Below, one piece after another: positions 25,721 through 34,161 of a DNA stretch of 64,000 bases; the first letter of the stretch is position 1, and each line of letters begins with the position of its first letter. The stretch is from Legionella jordanis (lineage in GTDB: Bacteria; Pseudomonadota; Gammaproteobacteria; Legionellales; Legionellaceae), in assembly GCF_900637635.1 (NCBI RefSeq), contig NZ_LR134383.1, forward strand, positions 2,982,001 to 3,046,000, given 5' to 3'. Both the position numbers and the translations under genes were made by a program. The notes beneath the pieces are model-generated. The model searched no databases and was not told the origin of the DNA. It saw nothing but the letters and a program-made list of their open reading frames with translations.

Positions 25721-27859
25721 TCAAAAAAAGGATGGAGCCTGGTTGAGCGTTTGCAGATTTTCAGCGCTTTGAGAACGAATTTGAGGTGGGACTAGCTTTG
25801 CGGCTGATTTTAAATCGTCCTGAGAACGAGTCTTCTTTGGAGCCGTTTTTCCAAAAAATAGACTGGTAATTCCTGATGAAAATATACGGGCACTTGTTCG
25901 AATGGAAGGTTCGTTGCTGGACTCACTAGATTGGTTGAGTTCTATAGACTCACCATGAATATCAGAGTTGTGCATTGATGAAGAGGTGGAGGATTGAAAG
26001 GAATTCGGAGAATCAGGCGTTAAATGATGAAGGGCAGACTGAGCAGAGTCTTGGGAATCAGACGAGTGCCTAATAGTAGCGTCTGATTCCCCTGAAAACG
26101 AGGTTGTTGGCTTTCCTGACTGAGTAGAATCCCCGGGGCCTGACGGCCTACCGCCCACTGCCGCAGCGACTGTGTCTGGAGCCGTTGACAGGCCTGCTGC
26201 TTGGCCCTCTTCCCCTGGGCGATCGCGACCAAATCCGCGCGCCCAAGCTCGACCTCCCAATATCACCGAATGAATGAGCACACTGGCAATGGTAAAACCC
26301 AGCATGATGGGGGCATCGTGGTAATGGCCAGTATGCTCATCGCGCTCTTGTAAACCATTCATCATGAAAGAAACCGCTTTACTACCTTTCCCTGCACCAG
26401 ACCAAACTGAACGGACAATTTCCCAAAAGTCGGTGAATGCAAACTGGGGCGTCCCCTTAATATCATCTGGAATGGACGTCCTAACTGTCTCTATGCTGAG
26501 CTCTTCCGCCCTTGCTTTCTTGCTTTTTATATCCTGCAGCAGCTTATTTAATTCCGCATCGTGCGGTTTATTAATCTCATCCTCAGTTATTTTTTGCTTG
26601 TAGCGGTGGGCATTAATTAAAGACTCGACGATAAAACCAATGAGCAGGGCTAGCCCCAAACTAACGCTAACAATCAGCAAAACAGGCGGGAACGCGGTTG
26701 ATGCCAGCGTTAAAATGGTGGCAACGGCAAACATCGCGCTGGCCAAAGCACCATAGGCCGCAAGCCCATTTTTCATTCCCGCCAGGAACGCGGAGGTGTA
26801 TGAAAGCGTTGATATCCCCCTTAAATACTGCCATTGCTCTTCGAATCTGCTGCGCAAGAAATCGAGATTGCCGGCCAGTTCCAATTGCCGCTTTAGCTTT
26901 AAGGGATCAGTGCTGTTTAATGTCGCTATCTCTTCAGCCAGTTTACTCAATTCTAAAAATTGGAGTTCCAATTCTTTGCCGCGCAGAACCAGTTCAATTT
27001 TCGCCTGGCTTATGGTGAGAGTACATTGATAATTGTATTCCTCATAAACACGAGAAATGATGCAGGTTGCAAAATAAATCGCACAGAAAACCGTCAAGGC
27101 GGTGAGCATGGGCGGGGACAGGGAGCACAAGGTTAATACGCCAATGTATAGATATAAGCCATCAACAATGCCGCCATAAGCAGCCGAAAGCATCATGGCC
27201 CTTCTAATCCCCAGGGATTGGCTTTGAATTTGGGAACGGTAAGCGGCAATGGCCTCCCAGGTTAGCTCTCCCTTATTTTCCCGGAGAGATTTCAGCAACC
27301 CCTTATGGGTATCCATCATCTTTTTGCGAATCTCTTTGTGATAACGGTACCAAATGCGATTAATGGCCGAAAGAATGCCCAGGGCAAGCCCCACAGGAAT
27401 GATTAAATGATTAAGGTTGCCATAACCCAAAAGGTCAGCAACCTGAATGGTGCTTCGAAAGCCTTTGTAGGCATTTTTTAAACCTTTGGAGGTGTCGCGC
27501 AAGTAAGGCCATGCCTGCGCCACAAAGCTCTTGAAATCATTTTTATTATCATCTGTCCAATAGTTGGCAAACAACGAAAACAGCATGGTGGTGGTGGTGA
27601 TGGAGATGGCAATGGCAATCCCTTCTGGGGTAAGCAGCCATTCATGCATGACATCGGCGGAAGAGCTTGAATTTTTTAGCCACAGGTCAAAAGCCTGTTT
27701 GAACATGCTGTAAGAGATGCTTAAGCCATCAAGCAATCCATACAAAGCATAAATGTAGCGCAGCTTATTTAACTGTGTCGCAAAGTCGACGCTTTGCTGG
27801 CCTAATTGGGCAAGGAGGGGATTTTCTTTAGCAGTATTGGAGACGCTGGTGGTCGTCAT
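25721..27859 (-). CDS. Large multi-spanning membrane protein with Ser-rich C-terminal tail, possible effector
   Basis: A 712-residue protein that I do not recognise by family. It has about eight to ten hydrophobic spans in paired blocks (near 37-50, 86-105, 150-165, 225-265, 360-420 and 520-545), a central helical charged region (about 285-350, ELVLRGKELELQFLELSKL), and a long polar C-terminal tail (about 560-712) full of Ser, Pro and Gln: two near-repeats (TRSQDDLKSA, IRSQSAENLQT) end in NQAPSFF. Tail composition and multi-span organisation are common in Legionella Dot/Icm substrates that enter host membranes, but this is inference. A good promoter lies just upstream (27893-27921). Confidence 0.7.
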   Translation of the reverse strand: MTTTSVSNTAKENPLLAQLGQQSVDFATQLNKLRYIYALYGLLDGLSISYSMFKQAFDLWLKNSSSSADVMHEWLLTPEGIAIAISITTTTMLFSLFANYWTDDNKNDFKSFVAQAWPYLRDTSKGLKNAYKGFRSTIQVADLLGYGNLNHLIIPVGLALGILSAINRIWYRYHKEIRKKMMDTHKGLLKSLRENKGELTWEAIAAYRSQIQSQSLGIRRAMMLSAAYGGIVDGLYLYIGVLTLCSLSPPMLTALTVFCAIYFATCIISRVYEEYNYQCTLTISQAKIELVLRGKELELQFLELSKLAEEIATLNSTDPLKLKRQLELAGNLDFLRSRFEEQWQYLRGISTLSYTSAFLAGMKNGLAAYGALASAMFAVATILTLASTAFPPVLLIVSVSLGLALLIGFIVESLINAHRYKQKITEDEINKPHDAELNKLLQDIKSKKARAEELSIETVRTSIPDDIKGTPQFAFTDFWEIVRSVWSGAGKGSKAVSFMMNGLQERDEHTGHYHDAPIMLGFTIASVLIHSVILGGRAWARGFGRDRPGEEGQAAGLSTAPDTVAAAVGGRPSGPGDSTQSGKPTTSFSGESDATIRHSSDSQDSAQSALHHLTPDSPNSFQSSTSSSMHNSDIHGESIELNQSSESSNEPSIRTSARIFSSGITSLFFGKTAPKKTRSQDDLKSAAKLVPPQIRSQSAENLQTLNQAPSFF

Positions 27860-27892
27860 TACAATTTAAGGCAGACGGCTAAGATGGGACGA

Positions 27893-27921
27893 ATTGTACA
27901 GAATCAGGGGCTAAATGGCAA
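27893..27921 (-). promoter_or_regulatory. Promoter of the 712-residue membrane protein gene
   Basis: On the minus strand, TTGCCA (27921-27916), a 17-base spacer and TACAAT (27898-27893), about 30 bases upstream of the ATG. Confidence 0.55.
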
Positions 27922-28106
27922 TCATTTTTTCATCTTGAACGAAAATGAAACAAAAATTAACAGCCCATCAGCAATATTATCACATCGTAAAAAAAAATCG
28001 ACGTTTTTTTTAGGATGCATCAGCTCGATTTTTACCTAAGTTATTGAAATTAAAATTTAAATTTACCAATCTTTAGGTGGGCTAAGTAAACCCATATCGC
28101 CTGCGC

Positions 28107-28253
28107 TCAATTTTCAAACAAGAATCGAGACCATTCCCTGTGCTTACCCGCAAAAATATTGTCTATTATTTCTTCATTTTGCGATTTTTACCCCCAGGAT
28201 TTCCAATCAATTCCTGCACGACTCTGGGCGTAAGCAGCCAAATCTGCTAGCAT
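28107..28253 (-). other. Coding-like remnant in the 27860-28282 gene-free stretch
   Basis: The 423 bases between the divergent genes hold no intact gene. One minus-strand frame from an ATG at 28253 reads 21 residues to a TAA at 28188 (DLAAYAQSRAGIDWKSWG), then 26 more (QNEEIIDNIFAGKHREWSRF) to TGA at 28107. A second frame over the same bases reads RVVQELIGNPGGKNRKMKK. The composition is protein-like but interrupted, so this may be the worn end of a gene or mobile repeat. Farther left, nine A then eight T residues (27989-28011) form an AT hairpin of unknown role. Confidence 0.25.
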
Positions 28254-28282
28254 AGAGATTTTTATAAATATAAAGGGTTTTA

Positions 28283-28804
28283 ATGAGTTTGCCTGGCTTT
28301 CTTATTATTGTTTTATCATTGCTTTCAGGATGCACTATGGCGGCAGATCAAAAAATAATTTATGGCTACGTCGAAAAGGCGACCTTGGTTGATAAAGGCA
28401 TGGTTTTATCAGCGAAATTGGATACTGGCGCCAAATCAGCCTCTTTAAGCGCCGTTGATATTCATGAGGTTGAAAAAAACGGCAAACCCTATTTGCAATT
28501 TAAAGTACCCGGGAAAAATGGCGAGGAAGAATTTACCTGCGAGTACGTCGGCAAGGTAAAAATTAAAGTTCGGGCGGGTGAACATCCGTCCTTGCAGCAC
28601 CATGCGGAACCCATTAAACGTCCTGTTGTTCTGATTGACGTTAAAATTGGTGATAAAACACGCACTATTCCGGTGAATTTAACCAACCGCAAGCGTTTTA
28701 ACTACCCCCTCCTCCTTGGTCGAGATGCCATCATCGCCTTTGATGGTCTGGTTGATCCGCAACATGCATTTATGATCAAAACCCCTAAAGTTGAAATAAA
28801 ATGA
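28283..28804 (+). CDS. Putative ATP-dependent zinc protease / retropepsin-like aspartyl protease lipoprotein
   Basis: A 173-residue exported protein of the family named from its proximity to RimK-type ligases (PF05618). The N terminus is a lipobox-like signal LLSGCTMA (Cys near residue 17). The catalytic motif is AKLDTGAKSASLSAV (Asp-Thr-Gly near residue 47), as in single-domain retropepsins, with a matching hydrophobic glycine motif YPLLLGRDAI at 144-153. It is the first gene of a three-gene operon with the 7TM-transglutaminase and ATP-grasp genes (overlaps ATGA and TAATG). It probably processes or trims a glutamylated or peptide-modified substrate in the periplasm. Confidence 0.85.
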   Translation: MSLPGFLIIVLSLLSGCTMAADQKIIYGYVEKATLVDKGMVLSAKLDTGAKSASLSAVDIHEVEKNGKPYLQFKVPGKNGEEEFTCEYVGKVKIKVRAGEHPSLQHHAEPIKRPVVLIDVKIGDKTRTIPVNLTNRKRFNYPLLLGRDAIIAFDGLVDPQHAFMIKTPKVEIK

Positions 28805-30327
28805 AATCAAACAGACATCATGTGTATGGTTTAATCCTAACCTTGGCCATTGTCGGCTTGGGAGTCTTCTTTTATCGCTATTCTGTTCTGGATGTGCCTT
28901 TAACGGATACAGAAACGGTAAACAGCTGGATGGTAGAAGCCAACCTTCGATTTACAGCGCAAAGAAATACTCCTGTAAAAGCCAGCTTTAGCATCCCCTA
29001 CATGCCACCCTATTTTGCCATTCTAGATGAATATTTTGTTTCTCATAATTACGGCGTAACCACCAACCTAAGTGGTTACAATCGAGTCACCATCTGGTCT
29101 TTGCGACGAAGCAGCGGGGTGCAATCTCTTTATTATCGCGCTATTTTTCGTGAAACGGATAACAATGATTCGTCTTTGGTCAAACCACCCCCGGTAAAAG
29201 CGCCTCTGTTGGGCGAACATGAAAAAGCCGCAGTTGATGCAATCACCAATCAAGTTCGCCAATCCTCAGCTGACATTCAGACCTTCGCCCAAGGGACTAT
29301 TCGCGAATTGAATAAGCAAGATGGCAATGCAAAACTTCTGGTGGGCACAGATTTTAATGACGAAACCGTTATGAAAGCCGCCATCACCGTATTAAATCAG
29401 GCCAAGATATACGCCATGCCGGTAAAGGGGCTGTATTTAAAGCAACAGAGTAAAAGCGATTTAAAATTATTGATGGCGGTTTACAATGGAAAAGACTGGG
29501 CTTTTATTAACCCCAGAACCGGCAGTACCGGCTTACCTAAGGATTTTCTGGTTTGGCAATACGGCTTTGACCCAGTGTTTGATGTCGTTGGCGGTAAAAA
29601 ACCGGCGTTTAATTTAACGGTTTCTCCGACTCCGATTAATGCCCTGTCCATTGCTAAAACCAGAGGCGTGCAAACTGAATCACAATTGCTGCGCTTTTCT
29701 TTATTGCAACTTCCGATAAATGTGCAGGAAACTTATAAAATTTTACTGACAGTGCCCATTGGCGCCTTTATCATACTGCTGCTTCGTAACTTCGTGGGCT
29801 TAAGGACATTTGGCACCTTTATGCCAGTGCTAATTGCTCTTGCATTTCGTGAAACCCATGTTATATGGGGAATCTCTCTGTTTATTCTCATCGTTTCTTT
29901 AGGACTGCTTGCACGGTTTTATTTAGATCAGTTGCGGCTTCTTCTGGTACCGCGTTTGGCAGCCATTCTTACCATTGTGATTTTGCTGATGATTTTCATC
30001 AGCATCATCAGCCAAAATCTGGGATTGGAGTCCGGCTTATCTGTTGCCCTGTTCCCCATGGTTATATTGACAATGACCATTGAACGGATGTGCATCACCT
30101 GGGATGAGCGCGGAGCTTCGGATGCCATCAAGTCCGGCATAGGCAGTTTACTGGCCGCCGTGATTGCCTATCAAGTGATGAGTTATCAGCCGATACAATA
30201 TTTGGTGTTTGCTTTTCCTGAATTGCTTTTACTGCTGTTGGCCTTAATTTTATGGTTTGGCCAATATCGTGGCTATCGACTTTCTGAATTATTCAGGTTC
30301 AAGGCTCTAGGTGGAGAGCAAGTATAA
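28801..30327 (+). CDS. Inactive transglutaminase fused to a 7TM domain
   Basis: A 508-residue membrane protein. After an N-terminal span (about 8-30) comes an extracytoplasmic transglutaminase-like domain (31-310) without an evident Cys-His-Asp triad; then seven hydrophobic spans (about 325-495) with GLRTFGTFMPVLIALAFRE and ERMCITWDERGASDA between spans. The arrangement is that of the Transglut_i_TM / 7TM_transglut families, which occur with ATP-grasp ligases and aspartyl proteases. It overlaps the protease gene by four bases and the ATP-grasp gene by one. It may bind or present the ligase product across the membrane. Confidence 0.85.
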   Translation: MKSNRHHVYGLILTLAIVGLGVFFYRYSVLDVPLTDTETVNSWMVEANLRFTAQRNTPVKASFSIPYMPPYFAILDEYFVSHNYGVTTNLSGYNRVTIWSLRRSSGVQSLYYRAIFRETDNNDSSLVKPPPVKAPLLGEHEKAAVDAITNQVRQSSADIQTFAQGTIRELNKQDGNAKLLVGTDFNDETVMKAAITVLNQAKIYAMPVKGLYLKQQSKSDLKLLMAVYNGKDWAFINPRTGSTGLPKDFLVWQYGFDPVFDVVGGKKPAFNLTVSPTPINALSIAKTRGVQTESQLLRFSLLQLPINVQETYKILLTVPIGAFIILLLRNFVGLRTFGTFMPVLIALAFRETHVIWGISLFILIVSLGLLARFYLDQLRLLLVPRLAAILTIVILLMIFISIISQNLGLESGLSVALFPMVILTMTIERMCITWDERGASDAIKSGIGSLLAAVIAYQVMSYQPIQYLVFAFPELLLLLLALILWFGQYRGYRLSELFRFKALGGEQV

Positions 30328-31268
30328 TGTTGCAGTTATATCGTCGTTTGCGTAAGCGAGGTGTTTTAAGCATTAATCAGCGCAACAGTGATTATGTCCT
30401 GCGATATAACCCTAGAAAACTGTATCCTTTGGTGGATGATAAGTTACAAACCAAAAAACTGGCAGTCCAGGCTGGAATTGCTGTTCCAAAGCTATATGAA
30501 ATAATCGACAGTGAACATCAAATTAGAAATCTTGACGCCATCCTCTCGCCCTACAAAGACTTTGTTATTAAGCCCGCCCATGGTGCCGGCGGCGATGGCA
30601 TTATTGTGATTACTGATCGCGTGTTTGGACGCTACCGCCAAATTAATGGAAAATTATTCAGCACCCAGGAACTCAGCTATCATCTGTCAAGCTTATTAAC
30701 GGGCGCTTATTCTCTCGGTGGGCATAATGATTACGCCATCATTGAACACCGCGTGGTTGTCGATCCAGTGTTTAAAGAAGTCAGTTATGAAGGCATTCCC
30801 GACATTCGCATCATTACTCTTTTGGGCTATCCCGCTATGGCCATGGCTCGCTTGCCAACCCGTCTCTCCGGTGGTAAAGCCAACCTTCATCAGGGTGCTA
30901 TTGGAGTGGGCATTAACTTGGCCACAGGCAAAACCTTAGGCGGGGTTTTTCATAATGATGCCATTGATTATCATCCGGATACCTTAGCACCCATCGTAGA
31001 CATAACGGTTCCCTACTGGGACAAAATTTTAGAAATCGCCGCAAGTTGCTATGAATTGACCGGTCTTGGTTATCTTGGGGTTGACATTGTTTTGGATAGA
31101 GATCATGGGCCTTTAATGTTGGAATTGAATGCCCGTCCAGGCTTGAATATCCAAATTGCTAATCGCGAAGGTGGCCTGAAGCGTTACCGAAAAATTGAGG
31201 CGCAAGCTGCAAAGGAAAAGCAACCAATAGCAGCCAGAATTGCCTACAGCAAGGAAGAATTTGCTTGA
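30327..31268 (+). CDS. ATP-grasp alpha-L-glutamate ligase-like protein
   Basis: A 313-residue ATP-grasp enzyme related to RimK. The fold is recognisable from VIKPAHGAGGDGIIVI (glycine-rich lid), EHRVVVDPVFKE, PDIRIITLLGYPAMAMARLP, HQGAIGVGINLATG and VDIVLDRDHGPLMLELNARPGL (metal-binding Glu and Asn). It should couple ATP hydrolysis to an amide bond, probably adding an amino acid to a small molecule or peptide. The three-gene set with the protease and the 7TM-transglutaminase is conserved in many gammaproteobacteria; its product is not known to me. No downstream gene shares the operon. Confidence 0.87.
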   Translation: MLQLYRRLRKRGVLSINQRNSDYVLRYNPRKLYPLVDDKLQTKKLAVQAGIAVPKLYEIIDSEHQIRNLDAILSPYKDFVIKPAHGAGGDGIIVITDRVFGRYRQINGKLFSTQELSYHLSSLLTGAYSLGGHNDYAIIEHRVVVDPVFKEVSYEGIPDIRIITLLGYPAMAMARLPTRLSGGKANLHQGAIGVGINLATGKTLGGVFHNDAIDYHPDTLAPIVDITVPYWDKILEIAASCYELTGLGYLGVDIVLDRDHGPLMLELNARPGLNIQIANREGGLKRYRKIEAQAAKEKQPIAARIAYSKEEFA

Positions 31269-31300
31269 TCTTCAAAGTAACAATTATGTAACAATTTGAA

Positions 31301-31735
31301 CTAGGAATGCCACTTGTTCAAATCAAACCAATTTTCAGACTTTAAATTCAATTCTTCTGCAATTTTTTGACGTGCTTGCAACCAGTCTCTTTCCTCTTCA
31401 AGCACACTCATCTGTTCTTGAGTCAAAACTGCATCTAATTTTTGCCGTTGGAGCTGCCAAAAAAATCCTCCGGCATTCTCATGGCTCATTTGTCGCGTCA
31501 CGATGTTGTTTGTGGCTGTTTTAACAAGCTCAGAATAATTTTGCCGCTTTTTTTCAAGTTTTTTTAAGATTTTGCCCTCTTCAACCAACTGTTCGATTAA
31601 TAATTCATCGCCTAGTTTTTGCCTTTCCTGCTGCAATTGGGTTTTTATTTCCTGAAAAGGTGTTTCAGCACTCATGCGCCCAATCCGCAGATTATCACGA
31701 CTGCTTGGTTTGATAAAGAATCGAAGCCACTTCAC
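31301..31735 (-). CDS. Coiled-coil protein of unknown function
   Basis: A 144-residue, strongly charged helical protein. The start is a GTG at 31735 with AGGAGG seven bases upstream, a strong site. Residues 25-75 (QEIKTQLQQERQKLGDE, KILKKLEKKRQNYSEL) form a coiled coil; the end is EDWLQ-type helices and WFDLNKW. No family recognised. It is convergent with the ATP-grasp gene (33 bases between stops). Confidence 0.65.
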   Translation of the reverse strand: MKWLRFFIKPSSRDNLRIGRMSAETPFQEIKTQLQQERQKLGDELLIEQLVEEGKILKKLEKKRQNYSELVKTATNNIVTRQMSHENAGGFFWQLQRQKLDAVLTQEQMSVLEEERDWLQARQKIAEELNLKSENWFDLNKWHS

Positions 31736-31820
31736 AACTCATCCTCCTTGGAAAAAGAAGAATTGTATCAAATTTAACCAAGGACCGCAAATTATGGGAT
31801 TTTTCCTATTTATTAAATAG

Positions 31821-31843
31821 AAAAAAGCCCTCATTGAGGGCTT
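31821..31843 (-). terminator. Intrinsic terminator of the repeat lipoprotein gene
   Basis: Minus-strand hairpin AAGCCCTC / GAGGGCTT (31825-31843, loop ATT) followed by T6 (31821-31826). It is 63 bases past the stop codon of the gene at 31907. Confidence 0.8.
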
Positions 31844-31906
31844 GGAGGTTGTTGAGTGGAGAAAGCACATTGATTGTTTTTATTCTACAATGATTCTCAT
31901 TCACTC

Positions 31907-32131
31907 TTAAGAGCGGACCGCTCTACCTACTGCATTACCAGTGGTGCTAACGGTTTTGCCAACCACATGACCAGTTGTGCTGACGGTTTTGCCAACCACA
32001 TGGCCAGTTGTATTCACGGTATGGCCCACTACATTACCAGTGGCATTAACCGTGCGTCCAACAGTACTGCAGTTGGTGAGGCCTAAAGAAAGAGTAGTGA
32101 CTGCAACAGCGGCAAATAGTATTTTTTTCAT
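31907..32131 (-). CDS. Small lipoprotein with 11-residue repeats
   Basis: A 74-residue lipoprotein: signal MKKILFAAVAVTTLSLGL ending at the Cys in TNC. The mature part is four and a half copies of an 11-residue unit, VG-x-TV-x-x-TG-x-V (VGHTVNTTGHV, VGKTVSTTGHV). Regular Gly spacing suggests a glycine-zipper-like structure at the inner leaflet of the outer membrane. Function unknown. It has its own terminator at 31821-31843. Confidence 0.78.
   Translation of the reverse strand: MKKILFAAVAVTTLSLGLTNCSTVGRTVNATGNVVGHTVNTTGHVVGKTVSTTGHVVGKTVSTTGNAVGRAVRS
31931..32073. repeat. 33-base tandem repeats in the lipoprotein gene
   Basis: The 11-residue protein repeat is also a DNA repeat: CCAACCACATGGCCAGTTGT-like units recur every 33 bases, nearly identical in the central two copies. 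Copy number could vary between strains by slippage or recombination without breaking the frame. Confidence 0.65.
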
Positions 32132-32303
32132 AATTATTCCCTCACTTGTTATCCTTGTTATTTACTGCTCAGTACAAACTATAGTACAAAACATAACATT
32201 TTTATGTTAAATCACTTCGACTACAAGGTAGCAATATTTTTGCCAATTTTTATCAACACCTAAAATGTAATGGGAAAGCAAAAACCTTGATGCGATGGTA
32301 TGG

Positions 32304-32567
32304 CTAGGAAGCATCAAATACCCCTTGCTGTAAATCGGATTCAAAATCCGCAGGCCAATTACTGCTGCTATGCCAGCCTGGATACAAGTGATATTGCTTC
32401 TCGATAGCGTTTTTTGAGACCGTGATTATGATTTGAATCGTAACAATCTGATAAGGATTATATTCACTCCCCCGCTTTATATTGATTTCAAACTGATTGG
32501 GAGAATAGCCGTTTCTTTGTAAAACGTTATGAAAATCTTCCTTGATTGCGTCCATTTCGTCGTACAT
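32304..32567 (-). CDS. Small hypothetical protein
   Basis: An 87-residue acidic protein with no signal or membrane span. It alternates short strands (FEINIKRGSEY, YQIVTIQIIITVSK) and ends PADFESDLQQGVFDAS, suggesting a small alpha/beta fold. AGAGAGAA lies about 6 bases ahead of the ATG at 32567. I do not recognise the family. It stands alone, with about 170 bases on the lipoprotein side and 200 on the other. Confidence 0.5.
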   Translation of the reverse strand: MYDEMDAIKEDFHNVLQRNGYSPNQFEINIKRGSEYNPYQIVTIQIIITVSKNAIEKQYHLYPGWHSSSNWPADFESDLQQGVFDAS

Positions 32568-32774
32568 GAATGTTCTCTCTGGTCTTTTATTAAGTATAGT
32601 GTTTAGCTTTTCAGAATAGAAAAATACAGGAATGTATTTGCACTTAAGCCGTGACAGAATCAGGAAAATTTGTCATTATAATCCGTTAATTAACATATTC
32701 TGAGTGCTGGGCTATCCTTAGTTGCGCTTTTCCATGTTAATTCACCCGCTCCATTTAGAGGTACACTAAGTGTT

Positions 32775-33983
32775 ATGGCAGATAAAAGCAAACGCTTATC
32801 CGAATCCAGCATCTTAGGTTCGTCTTTTATTGATTTTCCTTTGAATGAACTAGAGCATTTATTGCAAACTTGTCAGCTCAATATTTGGCAATGGGATCTT
32901 AAAAGCAATACCTTAAATTCCGTTTATTTTCGGATTTCCCCGGAACTTGCTGAGCAGATCAACATTCAAAACTTCAGCCAGTTAATCAAACTCATACATC
33001 CCAAAGATCGCAAGCGCTTTCTGAAAGAACTTCGCGGCTTAGAAAGAAATTTTCAACTTGAATTTCGCATCCAACTGGGCAATAACTTCAACGAATGGAT
33101 TCAAGTCCGCGGCTGTTTAATATACGATGCCAACGACAAGCCCATTAAAATAATTGGCGCCTGGAATATCATCAGTGAGCATAAACAAATCCAGGAGTTG
33201 ATTAGAAGGCAGCAAACCACCTTGGCTCGTCTGTCTCGTTGCTATGAATTCGCCGAGGTTGCTGCTACTTTGACGCATGAAATTGGCCAACCACTAACTG
33301 CGTTAAATAATTACCTGGCGGGTAGCCTAATTCGCTTGCAGCAAAAATCCCTCAATGAGGAACAGTTATTGGCGGCTTTGCAGCTTGCCTTGAAACAATC
33401 TCATCGAGTGGTGGAGAATATCCATCGGATCAAGAGCTTTATTACTACAGGAGAACTTCATTGTGAGCAGGTCAACCTGCTGTTGATGCTGGAAAATGCG
33501 ATAAAAATAGTAAAATTCTCCTTTGACATCCCCATATCCATTCAGTACTCAGTGGAGAGTCATTTACCCGAAGTGTACATCGATCGTTATCAAATTAAGC
33601 AGGTTTTTATTAATCTTCTTAATAATGCCTTTGAGGCGATGATTGTGGCATCCATTAAAAATCCGATGCTATGCATCAGTATAAAACGTCTTGAAGACCA
33701 TATTTTGGTGAGCATTCAAGATAATGGTCCAGGCCTTCCTCAAATTGCCCTGGATCACCTGTTCACACCTTTTTACAGCACCAAAGAGTATGGAATGGGA
33801 GTCGGCTTGGCCATGTGCCGAAATATCATTCAAGCTCATGGCGGTTTTATCGAAATCAATAATGCGCCAAATTCCGGAGTGGTTTGTACCTTTTCCTTTC
33901 CAATAAATTCCTCATGCAAAACATCAAGGCAGGGCAAAGAAATGCTGATTAATTTTAGCGTCACTGAACCTTATTCCATGTAA
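32775..33983 (+). CDS. Orphan PAS-domain sensor histidine kinase
   Basis: A 402-residue soluble kinase. Residues about 23-138 form a PAS fold (IWQWDLKSNTL, HPKDRKRFL, FRIQLGN, GAWNIISEHKQ). The dimerisation helix has LTHEIGQPLTALNNY with phospho-acceptor His168. The ATPase domain has FINLLNNAFEAM (N box), IQDNGPGLP (G1), TPFYSTKEYGMGVGLAMC (F and G2). It resembles DctB/FixL-type kinases. No response regulator is nearby and there is no membrane span, so it senses a cytoplasmic signal. Confidence 0.88.
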   Translation: MADKSKRLSESSILGSSFIDFPLNELEHLLQTCQLNIWQWDLKSNTLNSVYFRISPELAEQINIQNFSQLIKLIHPKDRKRFLKELRGLERNFQLEFRIQLGNNFNEWIQVRGCLIYDANDKPIKIIGAWNIISEHKQIQELIRRQQTTLARLSRCYEFAEVAATLTHEIGQPLTALNNYLAGSLIRLQQKSLNEEQLLAALQLALKQSHRVVENIHRIKSFITTGELHCEQVNLLLMLENAIKIVKFSFDIPISIQYSVESHLPEVYIDRYQIKQVFINLLNNAFEAMIVASIKNPMLCISIKRLEDHILVSIQDNGPGLPQIALDHLFTPFYSTKEYGMGVGLAMCRNIIQAHGGFIEINNAPNSGVVCTFSFPINSSCKTSRQGKEMLINFSVTEPYSM

Positions 33984-34127
33984 ACTTGATCAGAAGATTG
34001 CGTAGAACGAAGTCGATCATTGACCTTTGACAGGAATGCAATGCTAATTTTTTTCGGCGTTCACAGAATAAGATAAATCAGAGGATTAGCCAAGCAACAT
34101 CTAGTTTTTTAAAAGACCATTTTGCTG

Positions 34128-34133
34128 TATAAT
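34128..34133 (+). promoter_or_regulatory. Likely -10 element of the 34162 gene
   Basis: A perfect TATAAT, 28 bases before the ATG, with a T-rich region but no good -35. AGGA follows at 34151. Confidence 0.4.
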
Positions 34134-34161
34134 TTACCAAAGATGTCAAAAGGAATTTCTC

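Noticed and set aside
27989-28011. A9-T8 palindrome as a terminator
   Set aside because: The stem is only A-T pairs in a gene-free stretch and lies far from any 3' end.
31889-31901. Fur-box-like palindrome AATGATTCTCATT
   Set aside because: It lies just past the 3' end of the repeat lipoprotein gene and before its terminator, not in a promoter region, and covers only part of the Fur consensus.
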